A stretch of 64,000 nucleotides of DNA from Pseudomonas fluorescens (GTDB lineage: Bacteria > Pseudomonadota > Gammaproteobacteria > Pseudomonadales > Pseudomonadaceae), in contig NZ_MOBX01000013.1 in NCBI RefSeq assembly GCF_003732425.1, positions 1,180,026 to 1,244,025 of the forward strand. Direction: 5' to 3'. Numbering within the stretch: the first letter of the stretch is position 1; each line of letters opens with the position of its first letter. Position numbers and translations under genes: made by a program. Shown piece by piece: positions 1-6,617 of the stretch. The notes beneath the pieces are model-generated. The model searched no databases and was not told the DNA's origin. It was given only the letters and a program-made list of their open reading frames with translations.

Positions 1-3
1 TGA

Positions 4-870
4 TTACTGGCCGGACGCTGGCATCGCCGGAATCGGCTCGGATGGCGGCGGGATATCCGGGTTGGCCGGTGGCGTGATGGTTTCGGTCGCCGGTGCCGGC
101 GCAGGTTCTGCGCTCGGGGCCGGGGTGATCGGCGCCGCCTCTGCGGGTGGAGCGACCGGCTCCGACGTCACCGGCGTTGCTTCAGCAGGTGCGGCCGCCG
201 GTTCTGCAGCAGGCGCAGGTTCAGCCTTCGGCGTTGGCGTTGGCGTTGGCGTTGGCGTTGGCGCCAACGCTGCCGGAGCAGCCTTCGCCTCAGGCACACC
301 GAGGTCAGCCTTCGGCTTCTCTTCAATGTGTGCAGCCTTCTTCGCATCCGCCGGCAGGAACAATTCCACCAACGTAAAGAAACGCTCATAGAACTTCTGC
401 GACGTCACTGTTTCGCTGGCGACCTTGACCATCGAATCGTCAGACGAGCCGATCGGCATCGACACCGAGCCCAACACACCGACGCCGAGGCTGGCCGAGT
501 TGTTGGTCTTCTTCAGTGCGTAGCGATCCTGCAGGGCGTTGGCGAACATCGTCGCATGGTGCCCGGCACTGCCGTCATCGGCGCAGACCACGTTGAAGCT
601 GATCTCCATGTGGGTGTCGCCGGTTTGCTGGAAGCTCTTGTGGCCGCTGACCAGTTTCGGGTCACTGCTGGTGATGATGTAGCCCTGGCTGAGCAATGCA
701 CGGCGCGCCGCTTCGCAGCTCACCGCGTCGGTCACCGGGTAATTGCGCGAAAACGTACCAGAGTCATCGAAGTTCTCATGCTCATACATCGGCTTGTCTT
801 TCGAACAGCCGGCAACAGCGGTCAACAATAGCGCCAACCCGACAACACGCATGGGAGTGGAAATCAACAT
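4..870 (-). CDS. DUF2242-type lipoprotein with Pro/Ala/Thr-rich tail
   Basis: A 288-residue exported lipoprotein. The N-terminus is a lipoprotein signal with lipobox TAVAGC, so Cys22 is the probable lipidated residue. Residues about 30-175 form a globular region that I match to the DUF2242 family; its function is unknown. From about residue 195 to the end the chain is low-complexity Ala/Pro/Thr/Glu, including a run of Thr-Pro pairs encoded by a GTTGGC hexamer repeat. Such a tail could span periplasm or peptidoglycan, which is inference. The gene is complete: its stop codon is the reverse complement of bases 4-6. Family assignment is moderately sure. Confidence 0.75.
   Translation of the reverse strand: MLISTPMRVVGLALLLTAVAGCSKDKPMYEHENFDDSGTFSRNYPVTDAVSCEAARRALLSQGYIITSSDPKLVSGHKSFQQTGDTHMEISFNVVCADDGSAGHHATMFANALQDRYALKKTNNSASLGVGVLGSVSMPIGSSDDSMVKVASETVTSQKFYERFFTLVELFLPADAKKAAHIEEKPKADLGVPEAKAAPAALAPTPTPTPTPTPKAEPAPAAEPAAAPAEATPVTSEPVAPPAEAAPITPAPSAEPAPAPATETITPPANPDIPPPSEPIPAMPASGQ
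231..263. repeat. GTTGGC hexanucleotide tandem repeat inside the DUF2242 gene
   Basis: About five and a half perfect copies of a 6-bp unit encode alternating Thr-Pro in the lipoprotein tail. The unit is a multiple of three, so slippage changes tail length without shifting frame. Confidence 0.85.
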
Positions 871-962
871 TGAACATCCTGAGAGAAAACAGTCCGGGGC
901 GTATTGTGCAACAGATCACGCCCCCGCGGCGCATGGATTAGTGTCTTAAAGCAGTTACAACT

Positions 963-1862
963 CTATCGACCGTCAGTTGCGGGAAAAAGTCGCAACACCA
1001 GATGATCGATGAACACGCGCAATTTTGCCGTGGCGTGGCGACTGGATGGCCATAGGACCCAGAACTGCCCGGTGTGTTCCAGATGCGCATCAAGCACGCG
1101 ACGCAAGCGGCCTTGCGCCTCGGCCTCGCGGGTCATGAAATCCGGCAGACAGGCAATGCCCATACCGGCCAGCGCCGCATGGCTCACCGCTTCGATGGAC
1201 GTGCTGACCAGCCGGGTTGGCAACGTAGGCTCTGCGGCCCCTTGCGCGCGGATCAGCGGCCAGGTTTCCAGTTTGCCGGTGGCATGAAAGATGTGCCGAA
1301 GGCACGCGTGAGCCGCCAGATCAGCGGGGGTTTGCGGCTCACCGCGCTGTTCCAGATACGCCGGGCTGGCCACCAGCACCATATGAAACTCGCCCAACGC
1401 GCGCGCCATCAGTCGCGAATCACGCGGTTTGCCGGTGCGAATCACCGCGTCGAAACCTTCCTCAACCACATCGACCATGCGATCAGTCAAATCCAGATCC
1501 AGTTCAATCTGCGGGTACAACGCCATGAACTCGTTCATGACCGGCATCACCAGGCCATGCACCTGCGGCAGACTGATACGCAACTTGCCATGGGGTTTCG
1601 CAGCCGCGTCACACAACTCGAACTCTGCCGCCTCGACCTCCGCGAGAATTTTGCGACAGCGCTCCAGAAACAGCGCCCCTTCACTGGTCAGCGTGACACT
1701 GCGAGTGGTGCGCTGAAACAGCCGCACGCCGAGTCGCGCTTCCAGCCGCGCAATACTTTTGCCCACCGCCGACGATGACACCCCTTGCAACCGACCAGCC
1801 TCGGTAAAACTGCGGGTTTCGGCGACCTGAACAAACACCGAAATACTGCCCAGGCTATCCAT
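963..1862 (-). CDS. LysR-family transcriptional regulator
   Basis: A 299-residue LysR-type regulator of normal length. Residues 1-60 hold the winged helix-turn-helix (MDSLGSISVFVQVAETRSFT, then a recognition region with SSSAVGKSIARLE). The remainder is the effector-binding domain of the subgroup with the 'GKLRISLP' linker. It is divergently transcribed from the MFS gene at 1981 with about 118 bp between them, the classic arrangement for a regulator of the adjacent transporter. The ATG at 1862 has a GGGAG ribosome site about 7 nt upstream. The inducer is unknown. Confidence 0.9.
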   Translation of the reverse strand: MDSLGSISVFVQVAETRSFTEAGRLQGVSSSAVGKSIARLEARLGVRLFQRTTRSVTLTSEGALFLERCRKILAEVEAAEFELCDAAAKPHGKLRISLPQVHGLVMPVMNEFMALYPQIELDLDLTDRMVDVVEEGFDAVIRTGKPRDSRLMARALGEFHMVLVASPAYLEQRGEPQTPADLAAHACLRHIFHATGKLETWPLIRAQGAAEPTLPTRLVSTSIEAVSHAALAGMGIACLPDFMTREAEAQGRLRRVLDAHLEHTGQFWVLWPSSRHATAKLRVFIDHLVLRLFPATDGR

Positions 1863-1889
1863 ACCAATCTCCCATTGCTGACATCCATG

Positions 1890-1904
1890 TCCGATATGTT
1901 CGGA
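1890..1904. promoter_or_regulatory. Candidate LysR operator, inverted repeat TCCGA-N5-TCGGA
   Basis: TCCGA TATGT TCGGA is a perfect 5+5 inverted repeat between the divergent LysR and MFS genes. It is 27 bp from the LysR start, where a LysR recognition site would be expected. The link is inferred from position and symmetry only. Confidence 0.4.
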
Positions 1905-1980
1905 ACCTTAACCCGTTTTTCGCCGCAGTGCAGCGCCCTACCCTGTGCTCCTCGTCAACTCTGCACATGGATGCCGGCTC

Positions 1981-3186
1981 ATGAACGACGCACACCTCGG
2001 TTGCCCTGCACTTGAACAACCTGTTGATCGCCGCGAGCGATTACCCCTTGGCGCGCTGCTGGCACTGGCCACCGCCGGATTCATTACGGTCATGACTGAA
2101 GCCATGCCGGCCGGCCTGTTGCCGCAGATGAGCAGCAGCCTGAACGTCTCCCAGGCACTGATCGGGCAATTGGTCACGCTGTACGCGATCGGCTCGATCC
2201 TCGCAGCGATCCCACTGACGATCGCCACCCGCGGCTGGCGACGCAGACCGCTGCTGCTGTCCGCCATTGGCGGTTTCGCCATCGCCAACAGCCTAACCGC
2301 CCTGTCGGAGCTGTACTGGCTCACCCTGCTCGCACGCTTTATTGCTGGCGTATTCGCCGGGTTGCTATGGGCCCTGCTGGCCGGCTACGCAAGCCGCATG
2401 GTCGCCCCCCACCTGCAAGGCCGCGCCATCGCCGTGGCCATGCTCGGCGCGCCGCTAGCGCTCTCACTGGGAATCCCCGCCGGCACCCTGCTCGGCAGCC
2501 TGATCGGCTGGCGCCTGAGCTTCGCCATCATGACCGGACTGACCGTGGTGCTGGTGGTCTGGGTACGCTGGCAAGTACCGGACTTTGCCGGCGAACGCGT
2601 GGGGAACCGCCTGCCGCTGCGTCAGGTGTTGACCTTGCCGGGCGTGCGATCGGTATTGTTGGTCACCCTCACCTACGTCGTCGCACACAACCTGCTGTAC
2701 ACCTACATTGCGCCTTTCCTGCAACCGTCCGGGCTTGCTGCAAATGTCGACCGCGTGCTGCTGGTCTTCGGCCTCGCCTCGGTACTGAGCCTGTGGGTCG
2801 TCGGCAGCCTGATTGATCGCTGGCTGCGCGAACTGATGCTAATCAGCGCTGGATTGTTCATGCTCTCAGCGATAGCGCTGAGTCTGTGGCGCGACTCGCC
2901 AAACGTGGTTTACATCGCCACTGCTGTTTGGGGTCTGGCGTTTGGTGCAATGCCGTCGCTGCTGCAAACCGCCTCGGCGAAAACCGCGAAAGAGGCTGCC
3001 GATACGGCGCAATCGATGTTGGTTACTTTGTGGAATGTCGGGATTGCAGGCGGTGGTCTGATGGGCGGTTTATTGCTGGGCAACCTCGGAGTCGGGGCGT
3101 TTCCGTGGATCGTGGCAGGATTGTTGGTGTTGACCCTGTCAGTAACTATCAAAGCTCGGGAACATGGTTTTCCAAGAGCCGAATGA
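1981..3186 (+). CDS. MFS transporter, drug/sugar efflux type
   Basis: A 12-helix major facilitator superfamily permease of about 401 residues. The first helix region carries 'MTEAMPAGLLPQMS', and loop 2-3 carries the basic 'ATRGWRRRP' characteristic of DHA1-type proton antiporters. I chose ATG 1981 (MNDAHLG), where similarity to the MFS protein at 38550-39764 begins; an in-frame ATG at 1945 would add 12 residues. Its neighbour is the divergent LysR gene, its probable regulator. The substrate is unknown. The end of the gene abuts a REP array. Confidence 0.85.
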   Translation: MNDAHLGCPALEQPVDRRERLPLGALLALATAGFITVMTEAMPAGLLPQMSSSLNVSQALIGQLVTLYAIGSILAAIPLTIATRGWRRRPLLLSAIGGFAIANSLTALSELYWLTLLARFIAGVFAGLLWALLAGYASRMVAPHLQGRAIAVAMLGAPLALSLGIPAGTLLGSLIGWRLSFAIMTGLTVVLVVWVRWQVPDFAGERVGNRLPLRQVLTLPGVRSVLLVTLTYVVAHNLLYTYIAPFLQPSGLAANVDRVLLVFGLASVLSLWVVGSLIDRWLRELMLISAGLFMLSAIALSLWRDSPNVVYIATAVWGLAFGAMPSLLQTASAKTAKEAADTAQSMLVTLWNVGIAGGGLMGGLLLGNLGVGAFPWIVAGLLVLTLSVTIKAREHGFPRAE

Positions 3187-3228
3187 GACCGAATGCGCTG
3201 TTGGGTTGAAGCCATACGGCTGGAAAAC

Positions 3229-3630
3229 GGTCGGCTGGCAGGCCGCCTTCGCGAGCAGGCTCGCTCCCACAATTGGATTGAGTACATCCGCAAGAAACAG
3301 GTCGGCTGGAAGGCCGCCTTCGCGAGCAGGCTCGCACCCACAATTGGATTGAGTAAATCCGCAAGAAACAGGTCGGCTGGAAGGCCGCCTTCGCGAGCAG
3401 GCTCGCTCCCACAATTGGATTGAGTAAATCCGCAAGAAACAGGTCGGCTGGCAGGCCGCCTTCGCGAGCAGGCTCGCTCCCACAATTGGATTGAGTACAT
3501 CCGCAAGAAACAGGTCGGCTGGCAGGCCGCCTTCGCGAGCAGGCTCGCTCCCACAATTGGATTGAGTACATCCGCAAGAAACAGGTCGGCTGGAAGGCCG
3601 CCTTCGCGAGCAGGCTCGCACCCACAGTTA
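3229..3630. repeat. Six-unit tandem array, 71-bp period, each unit with one REP palindrome
   Basis: Units begin with GGTCGGCTGG at 3229, 3300, 3371, 3442, 3513 and 3584, exactly 71 bp apart. Each contains GCGAGCAGGCTCGC, the core of the common Pseudomonas REP, always in the same orientation. The REP is followed by CCCACAATTGGATTGAGTA and CATCCGCAAGAAACA-type sequence. Units differ at a few positions: CAGG or AAGG, TACATCC or TAAATCC, GCTCCC or GCACCC. The last unit is truncated. REPs elsewhere in the window occur as inverted pairs, so this head-to-tail array is unusual. Open frames crossing it are artefacts of the periodicity. Confidence 0.95.
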
Positions 3631-3639
3631 ATTTGTGTA

Positions 3640-4039
3640 CCGCCCACGCGGCGAAGCCGCCCCACTCAACAGGATGAGCGTTAGCTCGGCTGCAGCTCTT
3701 GATCTTGATCTGAAGGCCCGTCGGCAGGCTGAGTGGAGGGATTGATCCGGGGGGGGGGAGCGCAGCGACCGTTTGGCGAAGCCAAACACATCGAGAGGAG
3801 GTGCAGCGAAGCAAACCGGAGGCGATGCGCCCGGATCGATCCCGGAGCGAAGGAACCCCGAGCCTCAGCGAGCGGGCCGAACGTCAGGGCAAAGACCTTT
3901 GGTTCCTTTGGGGCGTTTGCCAAAGGGACTCGCCGTAAGGGCGAAACCGCCAGCGGCAACAACCGAAGCAACGGATATTCACCCAAAACCCAAGAGCATG
4001 GCCGGCCCAAAGGCCGCCACGCCCCCCAAAAAACGCCCC
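3640..4039. repeat. Non-coding repeat-like block between the MFS gene and ppiD
   Basis: About 400 bp with no credible gene. It contains a run of ten G (about 3749-3758), the inverted repeat GTTTGGC-GAA-GCCAAAC near 3772-3788, and CCTTTGG/CCAAAGG inverted segments near 3900-3930. The phrasing resembles a dispersed intergenic repeat that I recall from fluorescent pseudomonads. That is recollection, and no second copy is present in this window. Confidence 0.5.
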
Positions 4040-4072
4040 AAAAAAAAGCCCCGACCTATTCAGGCCGGGGCT
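4040..4072 (-). terminator. Rho-independent terminator of ppiD
   Basis: On the minus strand, AGCCCCGGCCTGAATAGGTCGGGGCT-type hairpin arms (AGCCCCG / CGGGGCT) are followed by eight T. It lies 25 nt past the ppiD stop codon. Confidence 0.85.
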
Positions 4073-4096
4073 CTCACATCACATCTCAGTCAACCA

Positions 4097-5968
4097 TCAA
4101 AACCGCTTGATGTCCGCCTGACTCTCCAACTGCTTGCGATACGCAGCAAAGTCCTGCTGCCCCTCACGCGAAGCAAGGAAACGACGGTACTGAACCTTCT
4201 CTTCATCCGTCGGTGCAGCCGCTTCGTTAACGCCGTTCAGACGCACGATCATCAGACTGCCATCCGGCAACGTCACGCTGGTGAACGTCGGCTTGTCCTT
4301 GGCAGCTGGCTTCGGCATACGGAACAGCGCTTGCAGCACCGCCGGATCAACACCTTCCTGACCACGGGTGGCCGCTTCAGTGGCTTTCCAGTTCTGACCA
4401 TCAACCGCCTTGTCCAGTGGAGCCTTACCGTCGCGCAGATCCGCAATCAGCTTCTCGGCCTTGGTCTTGGCAGCCGCGCTGGCGTGCTCTTTGGTCAACT
4501 GAGTGCGGATCGCCGTATTCACGCTTTCCAGCGGCAATTGCGCAGGCTTCAGGTGCTCCTTGGAACGCAGCACAATCACGGTTTCCGGATCCAGTTCGAT
4601 GGCGGTGCTGTTCGCACCTTCATCGATCACTTCGGTGCTGAACGCAGCGGTGACTACGGCACGGTTGGCCGCGACACCTTCGCCACCCTCACGGCCGAAC
4701 GGCTTGGAGGTGTGCACGGTCAGCTTCAGATCCGCCGCGGGCTGAGCCAGGTCAGACGCTTCGAATGCGGAGTCTTCCAGTTGCTTGGTCGCCTCGACGA
4801 AACGCTGCTCGACCTGTGCGGCTTTCAGCTCGCGGGTCAACTTGTCTTTCAGGCTGGCCAGGGTCGGCACTTCAGGCGCTTCCACACCCAACAGCTTGAT
4901 CAAGTGGTAACCGAAGTCGGTACGAATCGGCTCGGACACCTGGTCTTTCGACAGCGAGTACAAGGCTTTTTCGAACGCCGGGTCGTAAACACCCGGGCCT
5001 GCGTAACCAAGGTCACCGCCATTGTTGGCCGAACCCGGGTCCTGCGAGAACTCTTTGGCCAGCGCTTCGAACTTCTCACCCTTGGCCAGACGCGCCTGGA
5101 CTTCGTCAATCTTCGCTTTGGCCTGAGCTTCGGTAGTCTTGTCGTTCACTTCGATCAGAATGTGCGCGGCACGACGCTGTTCCGACAGGTTGGCGATCTC
5201 TTTCTGATACGCCGCCTGCAGGTCTTCGTCTTTGACGGCGACCTGATCGAAGAACGAAGACTTCTTCAGTTCTACGTAATCGATGATCACTTGATCCGGA
5301 GTCATGAACTCCTTGGCGTGTTCGTCGTAGTACGCCTTGACTTCGTCGTCGGTCAGTTTGACCGCCGCCGGGTCAGCCTTGACGTTCAGGGTTGCGAAAT
5401 CGCGGGTCTGCTTTTCCAGACGGGCGAATGCCAGCACTTCGGCGTCGGTGACGAAACCGCTGCCCGCCACACCGGCGCGCAGTTGGCCGATCAGCATTTC
5501 CTGAGCCAGCATCTGGCGGAATTGCATACGGCTGTAACCCAGTTGACGGATCACCTGGTCGAAACGCTCGGAGCTGAACTTGCCGTCCACCTGGAATTCA
5601 GGTGTCTGCAGGATCACTTGGTCCAGTGCGGCTTCGGAGAAAGCGAATTTCGCTTGTTCGGCGCCTTGCAGCAGCAACTTGCGATCGATCAGGCCCTTGA
5701 GCGCCGATTCACGCAGCATTTTCTCGTCAAGCAAAGATGCATCGAAGTCTTTGCCCAACTGTTGCATCAGCTGGCGGCGTTGCATATCAACGGCCTGGCT
5801 CAGCTCGTTCTGGCTGATTTCTTCACCGTTGACCTTGGCCGCCTCATTCTTGTGAGTCGTGGCCTGGAAAATGGCGTCGAAACCGGTCAGAGCCATCAGT
5901 GCAACGATGACCCCGATAATGGTCTTGGCAATCCAGCCTTGTGAATTGTCCCTGATATTCTGCAGCAT
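4097..5968 (-). CDS. ppiD: Periplasmic chaperone / peptidyl-prolyl isomerase PpiD
   Basis: A 623-residue inner-membrane-anchored SurA-like folding factor, the usual length for PpiD. Residues 1-14 are cytoplasmic (MLQNIRDNSQGW), about 15-35 form the single membrane helix (IAKTIIGVIVALMALTGF), and the rest is periplasmic. A SurA-type N-terminal chaperone region follows, with a parvulin domain at about 265-360 (motifs AAHILIEV, DPGSANNGGDLGY, and FGYHLIKL at its end). It assists proteins leaving the Sec translocon. Upstream on the same strand are the tRNA-like sequence and hupB, in the conserved lon-hupB-ppiD order. Confidence 0.95.
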   Translation of the reverse strand: MLQNIRDNSQGWIAKTIIGVIVALMALTGFDAIFQATTHKNEAAKVNGEEISQNELSQAVDMQRRQLMQQLGKDFDASLLDEKMLRESALKGLIDRKLLLQGAEQAKFAFSEAALDQVILQTPEFQVDGKFSSERFDQVIRQLGYSRMQFRQMLAQEMLIGQLRAGVAGSGFVTDAEVLAFARLEKQTRDFATLNVKADPAAVKLTDDEVKAYYDEHAKEFMTPDQVIIDYVELKKSSFFDQVAVKDEDLQAAYQKEIANLSEQRRAAHILIEVNDKTTEAQAKAKIDEVQARLAKGEKFEALAKEFSQDPGSANNGGDLGYAGPGVYDPAFEKALYSLSKDQVSEPIRTDFGYHLIKLLGVEAPEVPTLASLKDKLTRELKAAQVEQRFVEATKQLEDSAFEASDLAQPAADLKLTVHTSKPFGREGGEGVAANRAVVTAAFSTEVIDEGANSTAIELDPETVIVLRSKEHLKPAQLPLESVNTAIRTQLTKEHASAAAKTKAEKLIADLRDGKAPLDKAVDGQNWKATEAATRGQEGVDPAVLQALFRMPKPAAKDKPTFTSVTLPDGSLMIVRLNGVNEAAAPTDEEKVQYRRFLASREGQQDFAAYRKQLESQADIKRF

Positions 5969-6034
5969 GCGTCCCCCAGAAACGGTTGAACTTCAAAATT
6001 AGGCAACCGTGGAGCGTGGGTAGAATCCGGATAG

Positions 6035-6062
6035 AAGAAAGGCGCATCCGAGGATGCGCCTT
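6035..6062 (-). terminator. Hairpin between the tRNA-like sequence and ppiD
   Basis: GGCGCATCC-GA-GGATGCGCC forms a near-perfect stem. On the minus strand it is followed by TTTCTTCT, so it probably ends transcripts coming from hupB and the tRNA-like sequence before ppiD. Confidence 0.7.
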
Positions 6063-6070
6063 CTCGTAAC

Positions 6071-6146
6071 TGGCGGAGCGGACAGGGCTCGAACCCTCGA
6101 TCCCGGCGTTACAGGCGACTGTTTCAGCTGCCTGTTCTACCGCTCC
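6071..6146 (-). pseudogene. Degenerate tRNA-like sequence, Asp-tRNA derived
   Basis: This is a 76-nt stretch with tRNA ends. The 5' GGAGCGG pairs perfectly with 3' CCGCTCC, followed by discriminator G and an encoded CCA. A T-arm remnant (GGTTCGAGCC) is present. The acceptor and the first bases (GGAGCGGTAG) match bacterial tRNA-Asp. The middle does not make a normal cloverleaf: there is no D-arm, and bases ACAGGC...GCCTGT form one long hairpin with an AAA loop instead. The triplet at the expected anticodon position reads GTA within CTGTAAC, but its stem is broken. It lies between hupB and ppiD on their strand. It could be a pseudogene or a tRNA-mimic RNA. Confidence 0.6.
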
Positions 6147-6196
6147 GCTGCCAAGTCAGGCATGACCCCGACCCGGATGGGTAAAAACCTGAAAAC

Positions 6197-6469
6197 TTAG
6201 TTAACAGCTTCTTTCAGTGCTTTACCGGCTTTGAAACCTGGCTTCTTGGCAGCCGGGATTTCCAGAGTCTTGCCGGTTTGAGGGTTACGACCGGTACGAG
6301 CCGGACGGTCCGTCACAGAGAAAGTACCGAAACCAACCAGAACAACGGAGTCGCCAGCCTTCAGAGCGCCAGTGACGGATTCGATTACAGCGTCCAGCGC
6401 ACGGCCAGCAGCAGCTTTCGGGATATCAGCGGATGCAGCGATAGCATCAATCAGTTCCGACTTGTTCAC
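6197..6469 (-). CDS. hupB: DNA-binding protein HU-beta
   Basis: A 90-residue HU-family nucleoid protein, exact family length. It begins [19 protein letters not shown] and carries the signature region [21 protein letters not shown], including the DNA-embracing beta arm. It compacts and bends DNA and acts in recombination, repair and global transcription. It is downstream of lon on the same strand with a strong promoter of its own in the gap. The lon-hupB order is typical of gamma-proteobacteria. Confidence 0.97.
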   Translation of the reverse strand: MNKSELIDAIAASADIPKAAAGRALDAVIESVTGALKAGDSVVLVGFGTFSVTDRPARTGRNPQTGKTLEIPAAKKPGFKAGKALKEAVN

Positions 6470-6563
6470 TCTAAGTCCCCTTATATCTATTTTGAGATGA
6501 TTCTAAGTTTTTTGGTGAAAGCAAAAACGAGTGCTGAATGGCCTACAGACACTTAAGAGCCGC

Positions 6564-6593
6564 TTTATAACAAGGGCTCTAAAAAACTGTCAA
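6564..6593 (-). promoter_or_regulatory. Sigma-70 type promoter of hupB
   Basis: On the minus strand TTGACA (6593-6588) is separated by 17 nt from TTATAA (6570-6565), or by 18 nt from TATAAA. The site is about 95 nt before the hupB start and downstream of the lon stop. Confidence 0.65.
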
Positions 6594-6617
6594 GGAAGCC
6601 CCCCAGGCAAAAGCGTA

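Noticed and set aside
3229..3630. Possible CRISPR array
   Set aside because: The whole 71-bp unit is repeated including the spacer part; there are no unique spacers and no cas genes.
3139..3814. Minus-strand frames with repeated EPAREGGLPADLFLAD-type text
   Set aside because: Translation of the REP tandem array; 71-bp periodicity, no start signal, a known annotation artefact.
3773..5944. 723-codon plus-strand open frame over ppiD
   Set aside because: It is the antisense shadow of ppiD. The protein is His/Arg/Gln-rich with no domain, and ppiD has complete family motifs.
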